A DNA stretch of 64,000 bases, taken from positions 68,113 through 132,112 of the forward strand of contig CAZLBP010000007.1 in NCBI GenBank assembly GCA_964557855.1, given 5' to 3'. Shown piece by piece: positions 53,813 through 63,265 of the stretch. The position numbers were made by a program, and so were the translations under genes. Under the pieces are notes generated by a model. The model ran no database searches. It was not told the origin of the DNA and was given only the letters and a program-made list of their open reading frames with translations. Position 1 is the first letter of the stretch; the number at the start of each line of letters is the position of its first letter. The DNA comes from JAJRZL01 sp964557855 (GTDB lineage Bacteria > Zixibacteria > MSB-5A5 > GN15 > FEB-12).

Positions 53813-54021
53813 TTCAGGTTATCTCCTTTCGCTTGTGAATTACTAAAAACCGAACTCAGTCGGCCGACTACAGCAAAGTACAGGCTAGACCGGTCGTTCG
53901 ACATGCCTGGTACTCTTAACGGTCTCACTTCTTTGCGCGGGACAGGGCGAATGACGGTTTTTCTCCCCCTCAAACCACCATCTAACCTGATCCCGCAAAG
54001 AAAATCGAAGTTCCGATGCTG

Positions 54022-54690
54022 CTACGAGGGGGGTGCGATCATGAGGTTGTTCCTGACATCAACTACCCCGGTCGTATACATCGCGGTTTCCCAGGCGGCG
54101 CGTTCACCGGCTAATGAGGGAACCGAGCCGGACAGATTGACGACGCCGTTATCGACGGTTACATCAATAGTCTCGAGATCGACACCCGGCTTGCGATCCA
54201 GAGCCGAGATAATGTCGTCGGCTATTGCCTTGTCAAGAATACTCTCAGATGGTACCACGGCCAGCTTGTTCGACACACCGACCGCGCCGGCGATATTGCC
54301 GGCGATTTCCTCCGCTCGTTTCTTTTTCCAGTATGTATCTACCGAACCTTCCAATGTAACCGAGCCGTTCTGAACGGTCACACCGAGATCAGTCACATCC
54401 TGGTTCGGATCCCAATCCAGGCTTTTGCGTATGTTGGTCTCCAATTCCTGATCTGTGGGTACCGTGGTTCTTTCGCCGTAGCGCACGTTCAACTCGTTGG
54501 TGATTGAACGCACACCATCAATCAGCCCCGCGTCACTTTGAGCGGCCACTCGCGCCAGATAAGTCGGCACCTCTCCTGTCAATATGACTTGTCCTTCCTC
54601 AACTTTTACCTGGACAGAGGATGCATCAATTCGGCTATCCCAGAAAATCGAATCTACAACGTCCTTCTTAATATGTTCGTCACTACGCAT
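54022..54690 (-). CDS. Protein with three BON domains
   Basis: This 222-residue protein consists of three tandem BON domains (about 3-70, 80-147 and 153-220), each with the pattern V.V..G.V.L.G.V.......A......GV..V.N.L. BON domains (as in OsmY) bind membrane or envelope and are often made in osmotic stress. It has no signal peptide, so it is probably cytoplasmic. AAGGAGGTGATGAATC precedes the ATG, a very strong site. Its closeness to the osmolyte cluster suggests a shared stress role. Confidence 0.9.
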   Translation of the reverse strand: MRSDEHIKKDVVDSIFWDSRIDASSVQVKVEEGQVILTGEVPTYLARVAAQSDAGLIDGVRSITNELNVRYGERTTVPTDQELETNIRKSLDWDPNQDVTDLGVTVQNGSVTLEGSVDTYWKKKRAEEIAGNIAGAVGVSNKLAVVPSESILDKAIADDIISALDRKPGVDLETIDVTVDNGVVNLSGSVPSLAGERAAWETAMYTTGVVDVRNNLMIAPPS

Positions 54691-55050
54691 GATTCATCAC
54701 CTCCTTAAGTCTCACGTCCTATGCGCTAAGCTTCTATGTCGAATACGCATTTTTTGTCATCAGAAAGGCAAAGACGTCTTGATTTTGCAAATCGTTCGTA
54801 CTCCGACGAACAATTACTCACAAAAACCATGCCGGGACTGCCGTGAAAATATAAGCTGCTATGGAACAACAAGTTAAAGCACATTCAGGAGGCCTGTCCG
54901 ACGGAAGACAATCTCGGCGAAATCCAGTGTGTAGATTTAGTAAAGCAGGTCAGATTTCTCAACGGCGTAATGTGAAGGTACAGTACACTCTTGCGACATC
55001 TTCCATTTGACAGTATTTGCGACAGGTTTTGAGAGTATGTATCATTAGCT
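54691..55050. other. Intergenic region
   Basis: This 360-base spacer lies between the divergent BON and metallophosphoesterase genes. No gene, strong hairpin or clear promoter pair was seen. Confidence 0.5.
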
Positions 55051-55914
55051 ATGGTATATTGTGTTCACGTCTCGGACCTGCATGGTGTTATGTCACGTTA
55101 CGATAAGCTATTCGAGCTGATACTACGGGAAAAACCGAAGGCGGTATTTCTGGGGGGAGACCTGTTGCCGTCCGGACTGTTGTCAATTCAATTGGAGAAT
55201 TCGACTCGCGGAGATTTCCTGACGGACTTCATGAGTTGGAATCTACGGCGACTTCGACGAAAACTGGGGCTGCGATACCCCCGGATATTCGTGATAATGG
55301 GAAACGATGATCCCCGCGTTGAAGAAGTCATGATCGAGGAGATGGCGGCGGAAGGTCTCTGGGAATGCGTGCACTTTGGATCCGCCGAATTCGGAGAATA
55401 TCGGGTGTTTGGGTATTCGTATATTCCACCGACACCTTTCCTGCTGAAGGACTGGGAACGGTATGATGTGTCTCGGTATGTGGATCCGGGTTCGGTTTCG
55501 CCGGAGGAAGGGTGCCATTCAATCGCTCCTGAGCCTCATACAATCAGGTATTCGACCATTAAAGCGGACCTGGATCGACTGGCTGCAGAACACAATCTAA
55601 CCAACAGCATTTTCCTCTTTCATGCGCCTCCGTACAAGTCCAAACTAGATCGAGCGGCGCTGGACGGCCGGATGATCGACCACGTGCCGCTTGATATTCA
55701 TGTTGGGTCTATTGCTATAGATCGCTTCATCGAGAAGTATCAACCGCTGGTGACGTTGCATGGCCATATTCATGAATCCACGCGGCTCACCGGGTCATGG
55801 CGGGATAGGATCGGGCGCACGCACATGTTCAACGCCGCTCATGACGGTCCCGAGTTGAGCGTGGTGAAGTTTTCGCCCGCTGATCCGGGGAGCGCCGAAC
55901 GGGAGTTACTGTGA
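55051..55914 (+). CDS. Metallophosphoesterase of the calcineurin-like family
   Basis: This 287-residue protein has the metal-binding blocks in order: Asp and His in VSDLHG, GGDLLPSG, GNDDPR, a late FHAPPY and LHGHIHES. It is a two-metal phosphoesterase. The substrate is unknown; members hydrolyse phosphoproteins, nucleotides or phosphodiesters. It stands alone on the plus strand. Confidence 0.88.
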   Translation: MVYCVHVSDLHGVMSRYDKLFELILREKPKAVFLGGDLLPSGLLSIQLENSTRGDFLTDFMSWNLRRLRRKLGLRYPRIFVIMGNDDPRVEEVMIEEMAAEGLWECVHFGSAEFGEYRVFGYSYIPPTPFLLKDWERYDVSRYVDPGSVSPEEGCHSIAPEPHTIRYSTIKADLDRLAAEHNLTNSIFLFHAPPYKSKLDRAALDGRMIDHVPLDIHVGSIAIDRFIEKYQPLVTLHGHIHESTRLTGSWRDRIGRTHMFNAAHDGPELSVVKFSPADPGSAERELL

Positions 55915-56073
55915 TGAGTAATCGCGTGTAGTGGCGAATGGGGATGCAAGGCGGACCGGCGCCCGCGACCGGCGGGGACAAGGGCAGCGACCGACATGTT
56001 CTATGGGTCAATCATTGATCGTTCGCTGAGGTGCCCATTGAGACAACTCCGGGCCGGCAGATACAAACGTGTA

Positions 56074-59000
56074 CTACGGTGTTTTTGCGGCAGTCTTCTT
56101 GCGCAACGGAAGGGGGCGGGCGGGATCCGTGACAGCATTGATTTTGGCGGCCCAGCTCGAGCCTTTTTCGATGTCCTCATCGGTAATGATGTGGGCATCG
56201 AGCAGCCCGTCGGTGCGATAACCGGTCAGGTTGAAGTTCATTTCAGCCAGGCACAAACTCCAGCCGTCCAGCCAACTGGTGAGGACCTCTCGCTGTCGGG
56301 TCGTGCCGCGAAAATGAATAAGCAAATCTATATCACTGCCGGGCCCGGCGGTAGCGTTCTTGGTGCTGCCGAAGATATACATGTTTTCCACGCCGAAACG
56401 TTCGGGATCCAATTCGCTGGCTATCCGTTCCACCATCTGCATGCGCCACTGCCAGAAATGTTCGTCGGCGCCTCGTTCTTCGACGGGTTTCTGCACCACT
56501 TCTTCGACCTCACCGGTCGGCGGCGCCAGCACTCCCATGGCTTCTTCCAGATCCGCATTCATGAGTATTCTCAGCACCTGGCCGCCGGTAGTCCTGGGTA
56601 CGTCGACCAGTCGAATTACATCGGACAATGACGAGTATTCGGGGACGAGGTCCGACAGGATGTTCGGTGAGTTTTTGAGAAAGCCTTCGTTAAACAGAAT
56701 GCCCGGTTCGTCGGGATAGAGCGGCAGATACCTGATATTGGCTTCGACCAGATCCTGAAAGAAATGAGTGCCGAATGACAGGTCGGGGACATAGTTACCT
56801 TTCTGCCGGGCGACTTCGATAAGCGCGGCCGTGTTGTTGATATCGGAGTAGGTCACGCTCACGCCCAACTTAATGTCGCCCCGGCTCCCCCATCGTCCGG
56901 GTCCGAGCAACACGAACTGGCGTTTGGGAAGCAGTTTGTTCAGTTTGCTGACGGCCTGACCGACCTTAAGCATCCGTGACCGATCTTCGATATCGGTGTA
57001 GCTTTCCGGATCGACATAGACGATATGGGTGATGTCCGGCACGCGTCCGTTGGACACGTATTTATTGGCGGTAAACACGATTTTGTCGGGCGAGATGCCT
57101 TTCGGAATGGGCGCCGGCGCACTGGTTTGCGAGTAGCTCTGGGCGCGGCATTGCAGCAGGTAGAACTGTCGGCCGTCCGAGGCGAACTCAATGTCCACCG
57201 GCATCCCCAGTTTATCCTCAAGGGTATCCAGGATAGCTTTCATCTGTTTCACGAAAGGCATGCGGGAGATGAGTCCTTCGAACGTGACGACTATGTTGTC
57301 GCGGTCGAAATCTACCCCCATCCCGGATCCGATGCGAAAGTGGCCGTCTTCATAGATGGATACCATGTGTTCAATGCCCGGTACCGAATCGCCGGCCACT
57401 TTGAGGAAGCTGCTTAACTCGATCGTTTCGAAGGCGTTGGTATCGAGGTCAATGACATCGATCATTTTGGGTGAATAGCGGGCCACCTCGTCGGGGCTGG
57501 TATTGACGCGCAATCCGGGTTGTCCGGGTGCGATGAGCACCGGGTAATCGTCACTTAAGCGATCCACGGCGCGGGTACCGAGACCGGGGACGAGGCGGAT
57601 GAGGCCGTCCTCGCGGCGGATTCGCGGTGACCAGCGGAATTCGTTGTTACTGAACGCCACTCCGGCGAATGAGGGCAGGAAGTACTTGCCGACCCGGGTA
57701 CCGACCACTTCCTGGATCATGATGCCCATTTCTTCGCCGAAATCGAGCAGGCCTCGTTCGGCCCGGTATTCGATCGGATCGGGGCTGAAGGTCGAGGCAT
57801 ACACTTCGGCAATGGCATCCATAAGTGCCTCGAGGCGCAGCTGCTTGCTGCCCTGATTGGCCAGAAACAGGCTCTTGTACTTGCCGGAAAAGGCGGCGCC
57901 GACACGGTCCTCGAGCAGGCTGGAGCTGCGCACGATGAGCGGTCTATCGCCGAACTCATCGAGCGCCACCGACAGGCCTTTTTCAATATCACCGGGGAAG
58001 CGCGCGTTCTTGAAGGTCTGGACGATGTGAGGGTATTCGAAACGCACCTGGTTGATCGGTTTGTACTTCTGCTCAACCACTTCATCGAAGTTGTTATAAT
58101 GCATGAAGTGCAACAGCACGTCGGAAGTGATATGATACGTTTTGGGAATCCGGACGTCCCCGAGCACGTCGTTCGTTGCGGATTCCTTCTTCAGTATTTG
58201 GGCGGCGATATACAGGCCGGCGCTTTTGCCCCCTAGTTTTCCGTGGCTTTCGGTGGAATAGATGACGTGGTTCAACAGTTGATAGAAATCTCGCAGCTCG
58301 ATAAAGTTCTTGGCGACGTTGATATATTCCAGGTGATCGGAGAGAAAGCGGCGGATCAGGGAAACTTCGATACCCCGCTTGTTCGGCGACTGAATTTCCG
58401 GCTGATTTTCGGCGATGTGGTGGTAGCGTCTGATGGCATCGGCTACATCGGCCAAGGAAAGGTTGCGGTTCACCACCTGGGCGAGGAACGATAATTTATC
58501 TTCTTGAATCCATTTTTCAACAAGTCGGAGGATTCCTTCGTCCGGCAGGTTTTTGTTGGCAACGGAGAAAACGGCTTTACTGATTTCAGACGAAAAGCCG
58601 GTCGCTTGACGGCGATCCGGTCGATTCCAGTTTTCCGCCGACTCTTCATGGGTCTCCCTCGGGTCGGGAATGTAAGACTGGAGCAGTTCGTCGGCTTCAG
58701 GGACACCGCTCCAGCAGAGATGGTTCAGCATTTTGCGGGACACGCTATCGTACAAATTGGGATCGGTTTGTTTGAGCATTTGCAGGACGATTCGCCATTC
58801 ACCCTTACCCGAGGTTTCGGTATCGATCTGACTGTCTTCCCACTGCTTGATGACGTTGTGCATTTTCTGGTGCAGGATCCAGTGACCGAGTCGTTCCGCA
58901 ATCGTCTTGATCAGCCGGGCCTCTTCCTTGAGAAAAGGTCCGTCGTCCCATTGCGGGCACTCTTCGGTGTAGTACACCCGGACGGACCCGATCTTGGAGT

Positions 59001-59292
59001 TGCCGATCGTAATGTCCGCGGTCTGGACCCAGGCGGTTTCCACGAAGTTGGGGGAAGTAAACGTCTTGTCATCGACCCTGATTTTCGCCACGCAAACGCT
59101 GGGGTATTGCCAGCCCGGAGGTATGGCCTCGATGATCTTGCGGCAAATAGTTTCCAGAGATTCATCATGGCTGCTCAAAGCTTCTTCGATCTTGTAGAGA
59201 CAGCCCAGTTCTTTGGCTCGTTCCTGTAGCTGCAGCAGAATGCCGTCTACCGATTGGTGGTGAGGAGTCGGTTCTCTTTTCTTGTCGGTCAT
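56074..59292 (-). CDS. PEP-synthase-type ATP-binding protein fused to a nucleotidyltransferase
   Basis: This 1072-residue protein has an N-terminal GAF-like sensor (about 20-165) and a helical linker. A PPDK/PEP-synthase N-terminal ATP-grasp domain lies at about 350-760, with GGKSAGLYIAA, LIVRSSSLLEDRVGAAFSG and a C-terminal FYLLQCRAQ. The final 130 residues are a MNT-type nucleotidyltransferase with GSTKN...GPGSDIDLLIHF. The phospho-His and PEP-binding domains of real PEP synthase are absent, so it cannot make PEP by the usual route. Its start overlaps the stop of the paralogue upstream (ATGA). The function is unknown; a regulatory kinase or nucleotide-transfer role is possible. Confidence 0.82.
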   Translation of the reverse strand: MTDKKREPTPHHQSVDGILLQLQERAKELGCLYKIEEALSSHDESLETICRKIIEAIPPGWQYPSVCVAKIRVDDKTFTSPNFVETAWVQTADITIGNSKIGSVRVYYTEECPQWDDGPFLKEEARLIKTIAERLGHWILHQKMHNVIKQWEDSQIDTETSGKGEWRIVLQMLKQTDPNLYDSVSRKMLNHLCWSGVPEADELLQSYIPDPRETHEESAENWNRPDRRQATGFSSEISKAVFSVANKNLPDEGILRLVEKWIQEDKLSFLAQVVNRNLSLADVADAIRRYHHIAENQPEIQSPNKRGIEVSLIRRFLSDHLEYINVAKNFIELRDFYQLLNHVIYSTESHGKLGGKSAGLYIAAQILKKESATNDVLGDVRIPKTYHITSDVLLHFMHYNNFDEVVEQKYKPINQVRFEYPHIVQTFKNARFPGDIEKGLSVALDEFGDRPLIVRSSSLLEDRVGAAFSGKYKSLFLANQGSKQLRLEALMDAIAEVYASTFSPDPIEYRAERGLLDFGEEMGIMIQEVVGTRVGKYFLPSFAGVAFSNNEFRWSPRIRREDGLIRLVPGLGTRAVDRLSDDYPVLIAPGQPGLRVNTSPDEVARYSPKMIDVIDLDTNAFETIELSSFLKVAGDSVPGIEHMVSIYEDGHFRIGSGMGVDFDRDNIVVTFEGLISRMPFVKQMKAILDTLEDKLGMPVDIEFASDGRQFYLLQCRAQSYSQTSAPAPIPKGISPDKIVFTANKYVSNGRVPDITHIVYVDPESYTDIEDRSRMLKVGQAVSKLNKLLPKRQFVLLGPGRWGSRGDIKLGVSVTYSDINNTAALIEVARQKGNYVPDLSFGTHFFQDLVEANIRYLPLYPDEPGILFNEGFLKNSPNILSDLVPEYSSLSDVIRLVDVPRTTGGQVLRILMNADLEEAMGVLAPPTGEVEEVVQKPVEERGADEHFWQWRMQMVERIASELDPERFGVENMYIFGSTKNATAGPGSDIDLLIHFRGTTRQREVLTSWLDGWSLCLAEMNFNLTGYRTDGLLDAHIITDEDIEKGSSWAAKINAVTDPARPLPLRKKTAAKTP

Positions 59293-61040
59293 CGTCTAAT
59301 CAATCCTCTCCCGGAACGACCGTCGACCCTGATTTGAAGCGGTCGGTCGGCACGAACATGACGAATATGTTCTGTTTCATTAACAGTCGGTTGGGCGCCC
59401 AGCCAATCCCAGTCTACCTCGTATTTGCCCGTATGCGGAATGCTGAAATAGCTGACCTGCAGACTGGTGAGGTTGTGGAAGAAGTGCGAGCCCTGGCTCA
59501 ACTCGACATTCATCGCGGGGAGTGTTATTTCCGCCATAATTCGGGCGCCGGATATATTGCCCCAGTCCACGGGTATGCCCAGCCAGGGGTCCGAACTCCC
59601 CCAGCGACCAAAGCCCAGGAGCACGTAGCGGACGTTGTCGGCTACGGCTTTCCTGTTGATCGTATCCAGTTCGACCGCTATCTGCCGTGTCTTTTCTTTT
59701 TCGAACTTGTCCGGTTTAACATAGACGATATCGGTGAGGTTGTCGATGACGCCGTTGCCGAGAACGTGCTCGGAAGCCAACACGACGCCTGCGGCGGTTA
59801 GTTCGTCAGTGGCGATATCGACCTCCTGGTCGGAAACGACCATGGGGCGCACCTGCAGGAACCCGAATCTCGGGGGCGACTTCTTCCGGCCGTCAAGGGC
59901 GAGCGCAAACTCGATTTCCACCGGGGCGCCCAGTGATTCACTGCAAATGCTCAGCAGTTTGCGTATCAAATCGTTCAACGGAATGGTGTTCATACGAATC
60001 AGCGGAGCGAAATCGAGCACCCGCGGACCGTCACTGCCGATTCCCATTACCAACCTGTCGTTCTGCGGTTGATAGGTGGAGGCAATCAAAGACAGGGTGT
60101 TGTCGTACTCGGCTTCTTTCAATGTGCCTTTCAGCAGGTACTCGGTTTCTCGAATGGGGTCGAAGCTTGGCGGGCGGCCCAGATTGACGGCCCAGAAGTC
60201 GGTTTGCGTGTTCTTGAGCATGTCACTCATGGTGTAGGGCGGCGCCAGATTGGGATAGGTGGGGCTATACGTCCAGCATCGGCCGCCGTCAACTATCGTT
60301 TTGCCCAGGCCGAGGGCCAGATCAACAACGCCGTCCTCCGGTTTGGCATGTCCGACGGGATAGAAATTGTACGAGCGGGTCACTCCCGATACATCCGGAT
60401 AAAACCGCTCATAGTGTTCGGTACCGACTATCTGCTGCATGACCACGGCCATTTTCTCTTCGCCAACAGCGTGCCCCGTCATTTTGATGTAGGCCTTGGC
60501 TTCATGAAAGAACGCGGAAGCATAGACGAACTTGACGGCTTCAATCAGCTTGCGATAACGGGCGTCGGTGTCCGGCTGGTTGTTGGGGATCATTTTTGTT
60601 CCATATACTCCGGCGAACGGTTCGTACATGGCATCCTCAAGCAAGCTCGAGGACCTAACCGCCAGGGGCCTGGAAACGGACAGAATCAGCCCACGTAAAT
60701 CTCCGGCGAACTCTGCAGGAAACGCGGCTCGCTGAAAGGCATTGGCAATACGGTCGTCGGATTCGTTCGAAAACGCTAGGTCATACAGGTCATTGCGCTC
60801 CATAAAGACGTCAAAGACATCGGTGCCGATCACGACGAGTCGGGGCACCGAGACGGCAATTCCCTGGAACTCGCGTTCCGGTAAGTACTGAGTCAGCACT
60901 CGGTGGGCGAAAGCCAGCCCCGTGGCTTTGCCGCCGATCGCACCACTGCCGATCCGAGAGACGATATTGTCGCTCGTGAAGAACCGGCGGTCAAATCGAG
61001 GTACCTGATCCGCAGAGGGTATGGCAACCTTGTTAGACAT
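59289..61040 (-). CDS. PEP-synthase N-terminal ATP-binding domain protein
   Basis: This 583-residue protein is a paralogue of the ATP-grasp part of the downstream gene: GGKATGLAFAH, LAVRSSSLLEDAMYEPFAG and FGFLQVRPM. Both also share a post-domain with FGRWGSSDPWLGIPVDWGNI. It has no phospho-His or PEP-binding domain. The two genes overlap by four bases and probably work as a pair or heteromer. No dedicated promoter was identified upstream. Confidence 0.82.
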   Translation of the reverse strand: MSNKVAIPSADQVPRFDRRFFTSDNIVSRIGSGAIGGKATGLAFAHRVLTQYLPEREFQGIAVSVPRLVVIGTDVFDVFMERNDLYDLAFSNESDDRIANAFQRAAFPAEFAGDLRGLILSVSRPLAVRSSSLLEDAMYEPFAGVYGTKMIPNNQPDTDARYRKLIEAVKFVYASAFFHEAKAYIKMTGHAVGEEKMAVVMQQIVGTEHYERFYPDVSGVTRSYNFYPVGHAKPEDGVVDLALGLGKTIVDGGRCWTYSPTYPNLAPPYTMSDMLKNTQTDFWAVNLGRPPSFDPIRETEYLLKGTLKEAEYDNTLSLIASTYQPQNDRLVMGIGSDGPRVLDFAPLIRMNTIPLNDLIRKLLSICSESLGAPVEIEFALALDGRKKSPPRFGFLQVRPMVVSDQEVDIATDELTAAGVVLASEHVLGNGVIDNLTDIVYVKPDKFEKEKTRQIAVELDTINRKAVADNVRYVLLGFGRWGSSDPWLGIPVDWGNISGARIMAEITLPAMNVELSQGSHFFHNLTSLQVSYFSIPHTGKYEVDWDWLGAQPTVNETEHIRHVRADRPLQIRVDGRSGRGLIRR

Positions 61041-61112
61041 CGACTATAGTTTTCCTTTTCACTTCTTTGTACAAGATAAATGTTCAGATCGGTAAACAAA
61101 GCAGTATTTGGT

Positions 61113-61137
61113 CGTTCCCCAGCACAACCCGGGAACG
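61113..61137. repeat. CGTTCCC hairpin, copy 1
   Basis: Arms CGTTCCC / GGGAACG around an 11-base loop, followed by AGG. A second copy lies 79 bases away with the right arm changed to GGGAGCG. Confidence 0.5.
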
Positions 61138-61191
61138 AGGTGAAACAGGAATTTCAAATTCCGTCATTCATGCGAAAGCAGGAATCCACTC

Positions 61192-61216
61192 CGTTCCCAA
61201 TTACAGCCCGGGAGCG
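61192..61216. repeat. CGTTCCC hairpin, copy 2
   Basis: Arms CGTTCCC / GGGAGCG (one G-T pair), with an 11-base loop and the same downstream AGG as copy 1. Confidence 0.5.
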
Positions 61217-61295
61217 AGGAGAAGAGAGGATGGCCCCCGGCCTTTGGGCGTGTTGAAGAAGCCTCATCTGCCGCTTCTGCTTGCCACCGAGCTAC

Positions 61296-61339
61296 GTGTC
61301 GGGTCACAATCCCGTTGGCACGGGATCAGGATCCGACAC
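61296..61339. repeat. 44-base nested palindrome, copy B
   Basis: Outer arms GTGTCGGGTC / GATCCGACAC (one G-T pair) and inner stem CCCGT / ACGGG. Same length and layout as 15047-15090, with paired changes. Confidence 0.75.
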
Positions 61340-61523
61340 AACACCACTGGGAGTTTTCCAACACGCCGCTTCGCGGACGTGACGATCACGCGGTTCGATT
61401 CCGTTCAGCCGGACTGCATGTTGACAATAAGAACTGCGGGCTGCGGTGCTGGTTAGCACTTACGGGAGCGGGCCGGAGACTACCAAACCGGCGATTCGTA
61501 TCATCATATCAACCAGGCTCCGT

Positions 61524-62807
61524 CTACACCCAGCCACGATCCCGGCAGGCATGAGCCACTCGCTCGATGGCGATCACATAAGCCGCATCGCGCATAAACA
61601 ACTTCCGCTTTCTCGCCAGATTGCTGACCGCGATGAAGGCGTTGGTCATTTTGACATCGAGCCGACCGAGAACGTCGTCCTTTTCCCAGAAGTAGTTCAT
61701 GTTGCTTTGGACCTGCTCAAAATAGCTGCAGGTTACCCCACCGGCGTTGGCCAGAAAATCCGGAATGACGAAGATGCCTCGCTCCTTGAGCACCTGATCC
61801 GCTTCCGGTGTGGTGGGACCGTTGGCGCCCTCGGCGATGATCTTCACCCGTTGTCCTATCTTGCCGATATTATCTTCCGTGATCTGGGTTTCCAGAGCGC
61901 AGGGGATAAGAATGTCGGCATCCTGTTCCAGCCAGGCTTCGCCATCCAGTACGTCGTAGCCCAGATCTTTGGCTTTGGTCTTGTCGATTCCGCCGAAGCG
62001 GTCGGTAATTTCCAGCAGCGCCTTCAGGTCGACTCCATCCTTTTTGACAAAGGAATACGCCTTCTGATCCACCTGGTCCCAGCAGGCGACACAAATGACC
62101 GTACCGCCTATTTGCTCGTACAATTGTATGGCATATTGTGCTACGTTGCCGAAACCCTGTAAGGAGGCTACCGTGTCCTCGGGCCGGACATTCATTTCCT
62201 TGAGGGCTTCGCGCAGAGTAAACACGAGGCCGAAGCCGGTAGCTTCGGTTCTACCCAGAGAACCGCCCATCCCCACGGGCTTGCCAGTGATGAATCCCGG
62301 ATAGTGGCCGCCGTAAATGTGTTCGAACTCGTCGAGCATCCACAACATATGCTGAGCACTGGTCATGACATCGGGCGCCGGGACATCCGTCACCGGACCG
62401 ACGTTTTTGGCCAACTGGCGCACCCAGCCGCGGCAAATCTGCTCTTGTTCTCTTAGACTGAGATTGTGCGGATCGCAGACGACTCCGCCTTTGCCGCCAC
62501 CTAACGGGATGTCAACCACGGCGCACTTCCACGTCATCCACATGGCCAGGGCGCGAACAGTGTCTATGGTCTCCATCGGGTGAAACCTGATGCCGCCTTT
62601 GCTGGGACCGCGTGCGTCGTTGTGCTGAACTCGGAAGCCTCTGAAAACAGCGGTTGTTCCGTCATCCATCTTCACCGGAATACTGAATTGATACTCGCGC
62701 AGGGGCATTCTGAGCAGGTCTCTGGCCGCCGGCTCCAGCCCCAGGGTATCCGCGACAGCATCAAACTGCCGCTGCGCCATCTCAAACGGATTGAATCCTT
62801 TAACCAT
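61524..62807 (-). CDS. gdhA: Glu/Leu/Phe/Val dehydrogenase (glutamate dehydrogenase type)
   Basis: This 427-residue enzyme interconverts glutamate and 2-oxoglutarate plus ammonia. Substrate-binding and catalytic blocks are RVQHNDARGPSKGGIRFHP, DIPLGGGKGGVVCDP and DVPAPDVMTS. The nucleotide fold has LQGFGNVAQYA, and the late block IAEGANGPTTPEAD is typical. Length fits the hexameric NAD-linked class. AGGTGA precedes the ATG. Glutamate supply fits the amidotransferase and osmolyte genes, though it is 14 kb away. Confidence 0.94.
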   Translation of the reverse strand: MVKGFNPFEMAQRQFDAVADTLGLEPAARDLLRMPLREYQFSIPVKMDDGTTAVFRGFRVQHNDARGPSKGGIRFHPMETIDTVRALAMWMTWKCAVVDIPLGGGKGGVVCDPHNLSLREQEQICRGWVRQLAKNVGPVTDVPAPDVMTSAQHMLWMLDEFEHIYGGHYPGFITGKPVGMGGSLGRTEATGFGLVFTLREALKEMNVRPEDTVASLQGFGNVAQYAIQLYEQIGGTVICVACWDQVDQKAYSFVKKDGVDLKALLEITDRFGGIDKTKAKDLGYDVLDGEAWLEQDADILIPCALETQITEDNIGKIGQRVKIIAEGANGPTTPEADQVLKERGIFVIPDFLANAGGVTCSYFEQVQSNMNYFWEKDDVLGRLDVKMTNAFIAVSNLARKRKLFMRDAAYVIAIERVAHACRDRGWV

Positions 62808-63265
62808 CGCTTTTTCACCTCATTTGTGCAGCCGACTGCCGGAGCGATGTAACCAACTCGTTTGTGCAACTCTCCGGCGTTTTTTCAAAGCGGGATAATA
62901 TATAACAAGTTACTTTTTTCACAAGGGAAAAATGGAGGTGGCGTGCTCAGAATGGATCCGTATGCACATTTCGGGACCCGTGCTTTACGCAACTGGGCGA
63001 GTCGGAACAAACGTACCGTTGTTCCAGGTACCCCGCGAATTTCCTCACAGACTGCACATTCCGAGCCATTCCGCCACCTGATTCCGATTGATTGCGCCAC
63101 CCCCGGAGCAATAGCTGACGCGGGATAGTCACTAAGGAGCTCACCATATTTTCCTGAAAGCCTATTATTTTTGCGAAAAAATAAAATTATCTTATATTAA
63201 AATGTGGTATTTATGGGATTCGAGAAAAATAAAGGTCTCTAAATGTAATTTGAAAGCTGGTTTCT
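62808..63265. other. Intergenic region, turning AT-rich
   Basis: The first part holds the gdhA promoter. The stretch 62939-63130 has ordinary composition with short open frames on both strands that I cannot assign. From about 63145 onward the sequence becomes strongly AT-rich. Confidence 0.5.
62897..62924 (-). promoter_or_regulatory. Sigma-70-type promoter of gdhA
   Basis: On the minus strand TTGTGA is followed after 16 bases by TATATT (five of six to TATAAT). Transcription would begin near 62890, about 80 bases before the ATG. Confidence 0.45.

Larger units (their letters stand above)
61041..61523. other. Intergenic region with several palindromes
   Basis: This 483-base spacer holds two related hairpins with CGTTCCC arms (61113-61137 and 61192-61216) and a short ATTC-TGC/GCAGGAAT hairpin (61166-61185), similar to widespread REP sequences. 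It also holds the 44-base nested palindrome at 61296. No gene is seen. Confidence 0.6.

Noticed and set aside
62862..63147. Open frames on both strands that could be a transposase fragment
   Set aside because: A few Cys residues hint at a zinc ribbon on the minus strand, but no DDE motif or clear similarity is visible.
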